This document shows, piece after piece, positions 1 to 7,700 of a stretch of 8,983 nt of DNA. The notes beneath the pieces are model-generated. The model worked only from the letters and a program-made list of their open reading frames with translations, was not told where the DNA came from and ran no database searches. Positions within the stretch are counted from its first letter, which is position 1. Every line of letters starts with the position of its first letter. The stretch is from an uncultured Eudoraea sp. (GTDB taxonomy: Bacteria; Bacteroidota; Bacteroidia; Flavobacteriales; Flavobacteriaceae): positions 1 to 8,983 of the forward strand of contig CAJQNH010000008.1 in the NCBI GenBank assembly GCA_905479615.1, in the 5' to 3' direction. The position numbers and the translations under genes are program-made.

Positions 1-124
1 AATTCTGGACACAGAAGAATAAATTTTCTCATCCTACTTTTATAAAAACTCTTTCTATCTTGCTTACGAAGAGGTTAATATACCTGTAAAAATTTGTAAA
101 TTCGCATTCCTAAGAGATGATTGC

Positions 125-1201
125 ATGTTAGATAAATTAAATATTGTTAAACAGCGCTTTGATGAGGTATCAGACCTTATAATTCAACCTGATATTATTT
201 CAGATCAAAAACGCTATGTAAAGCTTAATAAAGAATACAAGGATTTACGTTTGCTTATCGATAAAAGAGATCGATATATTGAGCTGACCAATAATATGAA
301 CGAAGCTGAGGAAATCATTAATGATGGCAGTGATGCAGAGATGGTTGAGATGGCAAAAATGCAATTGGATGAGGCTAAAGAGGCAATCCCCGCATTGGAG
401 GAGGAAATAAAGTTATTATTAATTCCAAAAGATCCTGAAGATGCTAAAGATGTAGTGATGGAAATACGCGCAGGAACAGGTGGAGATGAGGCCAGTATTT
501 TTGCGGGAGACCTTTACCGCATGTATTCCAAGTATTGTGAGTCTAAAGGTTGGAGAACGAATATCATAGATTTGAGTGAAGGTACCAGTGGGGGTTATAA
601 AGAAATTCAGTTTGAAGTGAGTGGTGAAGAGGTGTACGGAACATTGAAATTTGAAGCAGGGGTTCATCGCGTACAACGAGTGCCTCAGACTGAAACACAG
701 GGCCGTGTTCATACTAGTGCGGCAACAGTAATGGTCTTACCTGAAGCCGAAGACTTTGATGTACAAATAGATCCTAAGGATGTGCGTATAGATTTCTTCT
801 GTTCATCAGGTCCGGGAGGCCAATCTGTAAACACAACCTACTCTGCGGTTAGATTAACCCATATACCAACAGGTTTGGTGGCTCAGTGTCAGGATGAAAA
901 ATCGCAGCACAAGAATAAGGATAAAGCCTTTAGGGTTTTGCGATCGCGACTTTACGACATGGAACTGGCTAAAAGACAAGAGGAGGATTCTGCAAAACGC
1001 AATTCACAGGTTAGTAGTGGAGATCGTTCAGCAAAGATTCGAACGTATAATTATCCGCAGGGCAGGGTTACCGATCACAGGATAGGCCTAACACTCTATG
1101 ATCTGCAGAATATAATCAACGGAGATATTCAAAAGATTATTGATGAGTTGAGGTTGGTTGAAAATACCGAAAAACTGAAAGAAGCTTCGGAGATTTTTTA
1201 G
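125..1201 (+). CDS. prfA: Peptide chain release factor 1 (RF1)
   Basis: Cytoplasmic class I release factor that recognises UAA and UAG in the ribosomal A site and triggers hydrolysis of peptidyl-tRNA. The 358-residue product matches the usual family length (about 360). An acidic, helical N-terminal domain (about residues 1-105) is followed by the central codon-recognition and catalytic region. The catalytic GGQ is at residues 231-233 in the context SSGPGGQSVNTTYS, where the Gln is normally methylated by PrmC. The stop-codon tripeptide is PQT (187-189) in RVPQTETQGRVHTSA; it fits the RF1 PxT pattern (PAT in E. coli) and excludes RF2, which has SPF. The ATG at 125 gives the expected N-terminus (MLDKLN...). 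No Shine-Dalgarno sequence is seen, as usual in Bacteroidetes. The stop lies 8 nt before pyrF, so the two are probably co-transcribed. The assignment is essentially certain. Confidence 0.99.
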   Translation: MLDKLNIVKQRFDEVSDLIIQPDIISDQKRYVKLNKEYKDLRLLIDKRDRYIELTNNMNEAEEIINDGSDAEMVEMAKMQLDEAKEAIPALEEEIKLLLIPKDPEDAKDVVMEIRAGTGGDEASIFAGDLYRMYSKYCESKGWRTNIIDLSEGTSGGYKEIQFEVSGEEVYGTLKFEAGVHRVQRVPQTETQGRVHTSAATVMVLPEAEDFDVQIDPKDVRIDFFCSSGPGGQSVNTTYSAVRLTHIPTGLVAQCQDEKSQHKNKDKAFRVLRSRLYDMELAKRQEEDSAKRNSQVSSGDRSAKIRTYNYPQGRVTDHRIGLTLYDLQNIINGDIQKIIDELRLVENTEKLKEASEIF

Positions 1202-1209
1202 AAATCAGG

Positions 1210-2028
1210 ATGAAAATTGAACACTTAATTGAACAAATCCATAAAAAGGAATCCTTTCTCTGTATAGGTCTGGATACTGACCTGGAAAAAATACCAAAAC
1301 ATCTTCTAAATGAAGAGTCGCCAATCTTTTCATTTAATAAGGCTATTATAGATGCTACCCATGACCTTTGTGTTGCCTATAAACCAAATATTGCTTTTTA
1401 TGAAGCATATGGTTCAATGGGTTGGGATGCGTTACGTAAAACTATTGAATACCTTAATGAGTTTTACCCTGAATTATTTACAATTGCAGACGCAAAACGA
1501 GGCGATATCGGGAATACTTCATTTAGATATGCGAAAGCATTTTTTGAAGATTTGGATTTTGACTCAATTACGGTTGCACCCTATATGGGCAGTGATTCTG
1601 TTGAACCATTTTTATCTTTTGAGAACAAACATACAATTCTCCTGGCACTGACCTCAAATGAGGGTGCCTTTGATTTTCAAACAAAACAAATTGGGGAAAA
1701 GAAGCTGTATGAGGAAGTTCTGGAAACCTCAATGTCGTACAAAAATTCGCAAAATTTAATGTATGTAGTTGGAGCTACAAAGGCGAGTCATTTGATTGAA
1801 ATCCGTAAAATAATTCCAGATAGTTTTCTTTTAGTGCCTGGGGTAGGAGCACAGGGTGGAAGCCTGGAAGAAGTCTGTAAGTATGGAATGAATAAAAATG
1901 TTGGGATATTAGTGAATTCCTCAAGAGGAATTATCTATGCCTCGGCAAAAGAAGATTTTGCAATTCTGGCTGCAGAAAAAGCCACAGAATTACAGAATAA
2001 AATGGCAAAGGAACTCAGAAAGAAGTAA
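1210..2028 (+). CDS. pyrF: Orotidine 5'-phosphate decarboxylase, type 2
   Basis: Catalyses decarboxylation of OMP to UMP, the last step of de novo pyrimidine synthesis, in the cytoplasm. The 272-residue length and sequence fit the longer type 2 (subfamily 2) enzymes rather than the roughly 245-residue E. coli type. Visible (beta/alpha)8-barrel motifs are GLDTDL (20-25, substrate-binding Asp22), YKPN (57-60, Lys58), the catalytic DAKRGDIGNT (94-103, with the conserved Asp-Lys-Asp set), VAPYMGSDS (122-130), the phosphate-loop region VPGVGAQGG (209-217) and VNSSRG (235-240). The ATG at 1210 is 8 nt after the prfA stop, suggesting co-transcription and perhaps translational coupling. The 3' end meets a convergent small gene only 3 nt away. 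No truncation or odd residue is apparent. Confidence 0.97.
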   Translation: MKIEHLIEQIHKKESFLCIGLDTDLEKIPKHLLNEESPIFSFNKAIIDATHDLCVAYKPNIAFYEAYGSMGWDALRKTIEYLNEFYPELFTIADAKRGDIGNTSFRYAKAFFEDLDFDSITVAPYMGSDSVEPFLSFENKHTILLALTSNEGAFDFQTKQIGEKKLYEEVLETSMSYKNSQNLMYVVGATKASHLIEIRKIIPDSFLLVPGVGAQGGSLEEVCKYGMNKNVGILVNSSRGIIYASAKEDFAILAAEKATELQNKMAKELRKK

Positions 2029-2031
2029 GTA

Positions 2032-2229
2032 TTACTGCACGAAATTCTCCAATAGTTTTTTAAGCTTCCTTGCCTTTAGCTCAAAAAATGCGGCAAGCTT
2101 ATCATCCGTAGTTTTAAAGTCTGATGCCTTACTTAAAAAATTCTGATATTGATATTCTATCAGGGCCAGAGCCTTTTGTCCACTTGTTATTGGAGTGATC
2201 GTTCCAACTTTACAATATTGATTATCCAT
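2032..2229 (-). CDS. Small hypothetical protein, 65 aa, convergent with pyrF
   Basis: I do not recognise a family. The reading frame extends upstream to an ATG at 2301 (89 aa), but I prefer the internal ATG at 2229 (65 aa, starting MDNQYCKVGTITPITSG). A good Bacteroidetes -7 element (TATATTTG) lies at 2257-2250 on this strand, so transcription would begin downstream of the longer start. The product has a short polar N-terminus, then two probable amphipathic helices: about 17-33 (GQKALALIEYQYQNFLS) and about 41-64, the latter lysine-rich (ELKARKLKKLLENF). There is no signal peptide, membrane segment or cysteine cluster (one Cys at position 6). It would be soluble and basic at its C-terminus. 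It ends 3 nt from the pyrF stop on the opposite strand. The tight packing and clean helix pattern suggest a real gene, but function is unknown. Confidence 0.6.
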   Translation of the reverse strand: MDNQYCKVGTITPITSGQKALALIEYQYQNFLSKASDFKTTDDKLAAFFELKARKLKKLLENFVQ

Positions 2230-2249
2230 GGTCACATTCTTTGTTCTTA

Positions 2250-2257
2250 CAAATATA
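2250..2257 (-). promoter_or_regulatory. Bacteroidetes-type -7 promoter element
   Basis: On the minus strand this reads TATATTTG, an exact match to the Bacteroidetes TAnnTTTG -7 consensus used by the primary sigma factor of this phylum. It would place the transcription start near 2243, about 14 nt before the ATG at 2229 of the 65-aa gene. No clear TTG -33 element is seen at the usual distance, so the promoter is only half supported. Confidence 0.45.
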
Positions 2258-2297
2258 CGACCAAAATGAAGTTTTGGATGTTCACTAGTATGTGTAT

Positions 2298-2330
2298 TCA
2301 CCTAAAAATCAGGTGATTTGTCTAATTTTT
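2298..2330 (+). terminator. Weak terminator-like hairpin downstream of prfA-pyrF
   Basis: A TCACCT/AGGTGA stem (2298-2303 with 2311-2316) closes a 7-nt loop and is followed by TTTGTCTAATTTTT on the plus strand. It could end prfA-pyrF transcripts that run antisense through the 65-aa gene. The stem is only 6 bp and the T-tract is interrupted, so the call is tentative. Confidence 0.3.
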
Positions 2331-2372
2331 AACTAAATCATTGAATATAAGCCTCAAATGATTCTAAAAATC

Positions 2373-2438
2373 TGGCGTAAAACCTTCAGCCAACACTTTA
2401 TTTGCAATCCCGAATTAAACTTTGACCCTTTTACGCCA
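2373..2438. repeat. 66-bp element bounded by a perfect 10-bp inverted repeat
   Basis: TGGCGTAAAA at 2373-2382 is the exact reverse complement of TTTTACGCCA at 2429-2438, with 46 nt between. The arms could form a stem in RNA from either strand, or be the ends of a small miniature-transposon-like or interspersed element. No clear target-site duplication flanks it, and the interior shows no second strong stem. On the minus strand one frame stays open across the element and past it to a TGA just beyond, but has no plausible start. I cannot assign a function from one copy. Confidence 0.5.
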
Positions 2439-2450
2439 ATATTTAAAGTA

Positions 2451-2479
2451 TCAAAAAAAACCGGTGTTTCCACCGGTTT
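2451..2479 (-). terminator. Strong intrinsic terminator, minus strand
   Basis: A perfect 9-bp stem (AAACCGGTG with CACCGGTTT; arms 2458-2466 and 2471-2479) has a GAAA tetraloop on the minus strand. It runs straight into eight consecutive T residues (the A-run at 2453-2460 on the plus strand). This is a textbook rho-independent terminator for leftward transcription. On the plus strand the loop is TTTC and only three T residues follow, so rightward termination would be weaker. The nearest leftward gene is the PfkB kinase, whose stop is about 250 nt away; the terminator therefore ends either a long 3' UTR or a separate small RNA. Confidence 0.85.
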
Positions 2480-2576
2480 AAACTAACTAACTCAAAAAAT
2501 ACTAACTCAAATAATTCGTTTAAGGATATCTGCCTTAAAGGTCAGCAGAACTACAAAATTTTTAAAATTGTAGTGA
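2451..2576 (-). ncRNA. Candidate small RNA or structured 3' UTR
   Basis: Leftward of the kinase gene, the minus strand shows a run of hairpins ending in the strong terminator: ACTACAA/TTGTAGT (2550-2556 with 2568-2574), then TTTAAGG/CCTTAAA (2519-2525 with 2533-2539), then a linear AT-rich stretch with two copies of ACTAACTCAAA (plus-strand reading, 2486-2496 and 2501-2511), then the GAAA-loop terminator. No ORF with a credible start occupies the stretch. This could be an independent RNA of about 120-130 nt or the end of the purU-kinase mRNA. The 5' end is a guess, since no exact -7 element is present. I cannot match it to a named RNA family. Confidence 0.3.
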
Positions 2577-2726
2577 TTTACCTTCAAAAATTTAACGTTA
2601 ATATTTTCGGTTTATTGCAAGGATTTTAAGAAATATTTACTAATTACTTTGAATTATGCAGAATTCATTGTAAAAACTGAAGGTAATTAGATGAATTATT
2701 GATGATTTAGGATATCAGGCAGAACT

Positions 2727-3692
2727 TCAATAATGATCAGAAATTAATTTGTCGGTTTCTTTCTTGTTTTTAAAAACCTCAAAAGTCTTCCCTTGTGTAC
2801 GTAAGGCACCCAGGGTATTGGCATATTGAGCAGCTTTAATGGGGTCTTTGTAAAAAGAAAATCCATAGGCCAAGCCACCGGCAAAAGAATCCCCGCATCC
2901 TGTGGTATCCACAACATCTTTCATAAAAACAGATTTTATAAACTTTTTTACGGTACTATCATTTTCCCGGAAATAGAGAACGCAACCTCTTGAATCTAGC
3001 GTAACATAAAAATATGTGACTCCTTTTGATAACACGTGTTCAGCCATTGCATCCAAATGATCGGTTTTATCTTCTTCATAACTTGTCATTTCCTCATATT
3101 TATATTCGCTTTTAAACCAACAAGCCTGAGATTCTTCAAGATTCATTTTGAGAACATCAATTTGGGGAAGCCATTCGTCCATATCCACCCAGAACTTTCG
3201 GTATCGATCTCCTGTCATGCTCATTGTAGTAGTAGGCCCGTGTGCATCAAAGATTATCATACCTTTTTTATGCTGTTTAATGTAACTCAATGTACTAAGG
3301 GAAATCTCAAAGTCTGTAATAGGAACAAAAACATACGCATCAATATCATCTAAATCTGAAATATCTTTTGGCAAGATAGGTCTCATACAGGACGTTTGTT
3401 TCTCTAATCGATTATTCTGATCTATAAACCTCAATTCTATAACAGTGCCTCTGTCTTCCTCATTCCCAATATGAGAAGTGTCAATATTTGGATAAGCTTT
3501 AAACACTTCCAGAATAGGATCAAAATCTTTTTGATGTACATTGGTGATTGGAATTACACTGCCTTCCTCTCCCATTAGTTTGGACAAAGCAATTACCGGA
3601 TGTGTTACACAACCATATTTCTGTATTACCTCGTCCTGATGCGTGTAAATGGTATCTCTTGGTATTGGCCCTAAAACTGCTATTTTAACCAT
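2727..3692 (-). CDS. PfkB/ribokinase-family carbohydrate kinase
   Basis: Predicted cytoplasmic ATP-dependent kinase of the ribokinase/PfkB superfamily; the substrate (a sugar, nucleoside or related small molecule) cannot be told. The 321-residue protein has the C-terminal signature DTTGCGDSFAGG (262-273), whose Asp268 is the expected catalytic base and whose glycines form the anion hole. KMNLEES (182-188) corresponds to the family's K-x-N-x-x-E region and FDAHGPT (148-154) to a core strand end. The N-terminus MVKIAVLGPIPRDTI is the normal first strand. The first signature, usually GG-x-x-x-N with LA-x-LG, is altered here (YGCVTHPVIALSKLMG, 26-41), lacking the conserved Asn, so substrate contacts may be unusual. 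The gene lies 79 nt downstream of purU on the same strand, so the two may be co-transcribed. Transcripts may end at the strong terminator near 2451. Confidence 0.92.
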   Translation of the reverse strand: MVKIAVLGPIPRDTIYTHQDEVIQKYGCVTHPVIALSKLMGEEGSVIPITNVHQKDFDPILEVFKAYPNIDTSHIGNEEDRGTVIELRFIDQNNRLEKQTSCMRPILPKDISDLDDIDAYVFVPITDFEISLSTLSYIKQHKKGMIIFDAHGPTTTMSMTGDRYRKFWVDMDEWLPQIDVLKMNLEESQACWFKSEYKYEEMTSYEEDKTDHLDAMAEHVLSKGVTYFYVTLDSRGCVLYFRENDSTVKKFIKSVFMKDVVDTTGCGDSFAGGLAYGFSFYKDPIKAAQYANTLGALRTQGKTFEVFKNKKETDKLISDHY

Positions 3693-3771
3693 AAGCCTTA
3701 ATCTTTGTAAAATATTATTCCGTTAATATACTAAATAATATGCGGGCTAAAAAAGGCTTTTACTAAGGACG

Positions 3772-4623
3772 TTATGAGAAAATTACTGTTTTATTATTGT
3801 AAACCATGGTTTTTCTGTCTACATGAAGTTGAACAGCTCTGGAAAGTACAATTTTTTCCAGATCACGTCCTTTGGCAATAAAGTCTTTTACTCTGTGTGA
3901 GTGAGATACCATTGTAACATCTTGCTCAATTATAGGTCCTGCATCAAGAGCTTCTGTAACATAGTGGCTGGTTGCTCCAATAATTTTCACACCACGGGCA
4001 AATGCAGCATGATAAGGTTTGGCTCCCGCAAACGCAGGAAGAAAGGAATGGTGAATGTTTATGATTTTATTTGGAAAATGGTCTATAATTTTACTGCTTA
4101 ATATTTGCATATATCTGGCTAACACAATAAAATCTATATTGTGAGATTTTAAGAGCTCTAATTGCTTCTGCTCTGCATCTTCTTTAGAATCTTGGGTTAC
4201 AGGTATATAGTAGAAAGGAATTTCAAATTGTTCAGCAATATGTTTAGCCTCTTCGTGATTACTTAAAATAAAAGGGATCTCCACTTCTAGTTCGCCCGAT
4301 TTATATCTGCTGAGGAGGTCATATAGGCAATGGTTGTATTTAGATACAAAAATGGCCATTCTTGGTTTCAGGCTTCCAGGATGTATGCTCCATTTCATCT
4401 CATATGGGCGCGCCAATTTCGTCTCAAATTCCTCTTTGAATTTAGAAAATTCAATCGATTCGCTGGAAAATTCACTTTCCAAACGCATAAAAAAAACATT
4501 GAGTTCCTCATCCACATGTTGATCCAGGTAAACGATATTTCCCCCATAATTGTGTATAAACCCCGTAATGGCGTTAATTATTCCCGATTGATCCGGGCAG
4601 TGAATAAGAATAGTGTTTCTCAA
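3772..4623 (-). CDS. purU: Formyltetrahydrofolate deformylase
   Basis: Hydrolyses 10-formyl-THF to formate and THF in the cytoplasm, balancing the one-carbon pool and, in E. coli, supplying formate for PurT. The 283 residues fit the family (about 280). An N-terminal ACT domain (about 4-80, ILIHCPDQSGIINAITGFI) precedes a formyltransferase-fold domain (about 85-283). The catalytic triad of this fold is present: Asn189 and His191 in INIHHSFLPAF, and Asp227 in LDAGPII, with the same 2- and 38-residue spacing as Asn106/His108/Asp144 of glycinamide ribonucleotide formyltransferase. The ACT domain separates it from GAR transformylase and methionyl-tRNA formyltransferase. The start codon appears to be TTG (4623-4621): no in-frame ATG or GTG exists between it and the upstream stop at 4648-4650, and it yields the family-typical short lead before ILIHCPD. 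It faces icmF divergently across 143 bp and is followed by the kinase gene. Confidence 0.96.
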   Translation of the reverse strand: MRNTILIHCPDQSGIINAITGFIHNYGGNIVYLDQHVDEELNVFFMRLESEFSSESIEFSKFKEEFETKLARPYEMKWSIHPGSLKPRMAIFVSKYNHCLYDLLSRYKSGELEVEIPFILSNHEEAKHIAEQFEIPFYYIPVTQDSKEDAEQKQLELLKSHNIDFIVLARYMQILSSKIIDHFPNKIINIHHSFLPAFAGAKPYHAAFARGVKIIGATSHYVTEALDAGPIIEQDVTMVSHSHRVKDFIAKGRDLEKIVLSRAVQLHVDRKTMVYNNKTVIFS

Positions 4624-4766
4624 AATGATATATTTAAGCCTGTAAAATTATGATATTAGGAACAAAGGCTTGGTGCAACTAATGATTTTTATAAAATTCT
4701 GATTGATAGGTAATATTTTTTGCATTTTCCGTAAATTGCTAACCTAATGAAGCGCAAAAATTATTA

Positions 4767-7700
4767 ATGGAACAAAATAAAGTCTATAAACCAAAGAATA
4801 AAATAAGAGTGGTTACTGCAGCTTCTCTTTTTGATGGTCATGATGCGGCCATTAACATTATGCGGCGGATTATTCAGTCCACAGGAGTAGAGGTCATTCA
4901 CTTAGGCCATGACAAAAGTGTTGATGAGGTTGTAAATTGCGCTATACAGGAAGATGTGAATGCCATAGCGATGACTTCTTATCAAGGCGGTCATAATGAG
5001 TACTTTAGGTATATGTATGACCTTTTAAAAGAGCGCGGAGCTGGCCATATTAAGATATTTGGTGGTGGGGGAGGTGTAATTTTGCCAGTGGAAATAGAAG
5101 CCTTAATGAAATATGGGATTACAAGGATTTATTCTCCAGATGATGGTCGAACAATGGGATTACAAGGAATGATAAACGATCTTGTAAAACAAAGTGATAC
5201 CCCGGTCCCCGATTTAACACTGGATAGTGGAACTACACTGATCAAAGCTTTAAAGCAAAAACAACCAAAGACTATTGCACGGCTGATAAGTCTGGCAGAA
5301 AACAGGCCTTCTGAATTTGAAAAACTCTTTTCCGGAATTCGTAAGGATAACAATAACGTTCCAGTGCTGGGAATCACGGGTACAGGTGGTTCTGGAAAAT
5401 CTAGTTTAGTTGACGAGCTCGTCAGGCGGTTTTTAAGGGACTTTCCAAAGAAATCTATTGGTTTGATATCTGTTGATCCTTCTAAAAGAAAAACAGGTGG
5501 AGCTCTTCTGGGAGATCGGATCAGAATGAATGCGATAAATGATGATCGGGTGTATATGCGATCCCTGGCAACGCGACAATCCAATTTGGCATTATCTAAA
5601 TATGTGAATGAGGCTGTTGAAGTGCTAAAAATTGCTGGTTTTGATCTTATTATTCTTGAAACTTCGGGCATTGGGCAGTCAGACACCGAAATAATTGAGC
5701 ATAGTGATGTTTCCCTATATGTTATGACCCCGGAATTTGGTGCTGCAACTCAGCTTGAAAAAATTGATATGCTTGATTTTGCTGATCTGGTTGCTATAAA
5801 TAAATTTGATAAAAGAGGAGCTCCGGATGCCTTAAGAGATGTAAGGAAACAATATGTACGAAACCAAGGTTTATGGGAAACAGATGAAGAGACATTACCG
5901 ATATTTGGGACTATAGCTTCACAATTTAATGACCCGGGCATGAATCGTTTATACAAAACGGTTATGCAACAATTAACAGTAAAGGCAAATGCAGACCTTG
6001 TCTCAACTTTAGTGGTCAGCCAGGAAATGGATCAAAAGGTATTTGTTGTGCCTCCATCCAGGACAAGATATCTTTCAGAGATTGCGGAAAGTATTAAATC
6101 TTATGATACTAAAGTGTTACATCAGGCTGAAGTAGCCCAGCAATTATATGGAATTTATAAAACTTTAGCAGGTCTTTCCAAGACACCGCCAGAGTTAACT
6201 AGTGCAGGAATTGAAGCTTCCGGTTTGGATATTTCAGGGGAAGGTGAAAAAGATAATTTAATTCAACTTTTACTTGTTGAATTTGAACGGGTAAAACTCA
6301 ATTTTGACCCCTATAACTGGGAGATTATACTTAACTGGGATAGTTTTGTAAATAAGTATAAAGACCCTACTTATGTTTTTAAAGTTAGAGAAAAAGAGAT
6401 TAGTATCGATACACATGTTGAGTCACTATCAGGCCTTGCAATTCCCAAAGTGGTTTTGCCGAAGTATAAAGCCTGGGGTGATCTGCTTCAGTGGCGATTA
6501 CAGGAGAATGTACCGGGGGAATTTCCATATACTTCCGGACTTTACCCCTTTAAAAGGACAGGTGAAGATCCCACACGGATGTTTGCAGGGGAAGGAGGGC
6601 CTGAACGCACAAACAGAAGGTTTCACTATGTAAGTCTTGATATGCCTGCCAAGAGATTGTCCACTGCATTCGATTCTGTGACACTCTATGGCAATGACCC
6701 TGATCACAGACCCGATATTTATGGGAAGATTGGGAATGCAGGAGTATCTGTTTGCTGTCTGGATGATGCCAAAAAGTTGTATTCCGGTTTTGACCTGAGT
6801 GATCCCATGACATCAGTTAGTATGACCATAAATGGGCCTGCACCAATGCTGTTGGGTTATTTTATTAATGCTGCAATTGATCAAAACTGCGAGAAGTATA
6901 TACATCAAAATGACCTTGAAAGGGAGGTAGAAGCTAAAATCGAAGCCCTTTACAGAGGAGATACAAAAAACAGGCCAAAATATCAGGGTTCTTTACCGGA
7001 AGGGAATAACGGTCTTGGTCTTTTTTTACTGGGTATAACCGGCGATAAAGTACTTGACCCTGAGATTTACAGAGCCATAAAAAAAGAGACTTTAAACACA
7101 ATCCGGGGAACAGTCCAGGCAGATATCCTAAAAGAAGATCAGGCACAAAACACCTGTATCTTTTCAACAGAATTTGCATTGAGACTTATGGGAGACGTTC
7201 AGGAATATTTTATACTCAATGACGTTAGGAATTTTTATTCCGTATCCATTTCGGGTTACCATATAGCAGAGGCAGGGGCAAATCCTATTACCCAATTAGC
7301 ATTTACATTATCAAATGGTTTTACCTATGTTGAATACTACCTTAGCCGGGGGATGGATATCAACAAGTTTGGTCCCAACTTGTCGTTTTTCTTTTCAAAT
7401 GGAATAGATGCTGAGTATGCAGTAATAGGGAGAGTAGCAAGGCGTATTTGGGCTAAGGCAATGAAAGACAAATATGATGCAGATTCCAGGGCACAAATGT
7501 TAAAATATCACATACAAACATCAGGTCGAAGTTTACATGCCCAGGAGATTGATTTTAATGATATTAGAACCACTTTACAGGCCCTTTATGCTATTTATGA
7601 CAATTGTAATTCATTGCATACCAATGCTTATGATGAGGCCATTACCACACCAACGGAAGAATCAGTTAGAAGAGCAATGGCCATTCAATTGATTATTAAC

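Larger units (their letters stand above)
2230..2726. other. 497-bp intergenic region without a convincing gene
   Basis: From left to right it holds the -7 element of the 65-aa gene, a weak plus-strand hairpin, the 66-bp inverted-repeat element, the strong minus-strand terminator and the hairpins upstream of it. At 2577-2726 I see only AT-rich sequence and a widely spaced 9-bp inverted repeat (TTACCTTCA at 2578-2586, TGAAGGTAA at 2678-2686). No tRNA, CRISPR array or insertion sequence is present. Confidence 0.6.

Noticed and set aside
73..100. Promoter-like GTAAAAATTTG upstream of prfA
   Set aside because: Spacing between TA and TTTG is four bases rather than two, and no good -33 element is present.
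1..124. Possible end of an upstream gene or a divergent gene start (minus-strand ATG at 32 reading MRKFILLCPE)
   Set aside because: The plus-strand frames carry stops and no recognisable C-terminus, and the minus-strand frame shows only ten residues before the edge, too little to support a gene.
2578..2686. Widely spaced 9-bp inverted repeat TTACCTTCA/TGAAGGTAA
   Set aside because: A 91-nt spacer and AT-rich context make a chance match reasonable; it does not extend in either direction.
4711..4740. -7-like sequences (TAATATTTTTTG, TAAATTG) upstream of icmF
   Set aside because: Each differs from TAnnTTTG by an inserted or missing base, and no TTG -33 element sits at the right distance; in such AT-rich DNA near-matches are expected.
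5129..5686. 185-codon open frame antisense to icmF
   Set aside because: It lies wholly within the strongly conserved B12/G-domain coding region and its translation resembles no protein; it is a shadow of icmF codon usage.
6498..7179. Several antisense open frames (up to 87 codons) in the mutase domain
   Set aside because: They overlap conserved icmF coding sequence, and their Cys/Leu/Ser-rich translations look like codon shadows.
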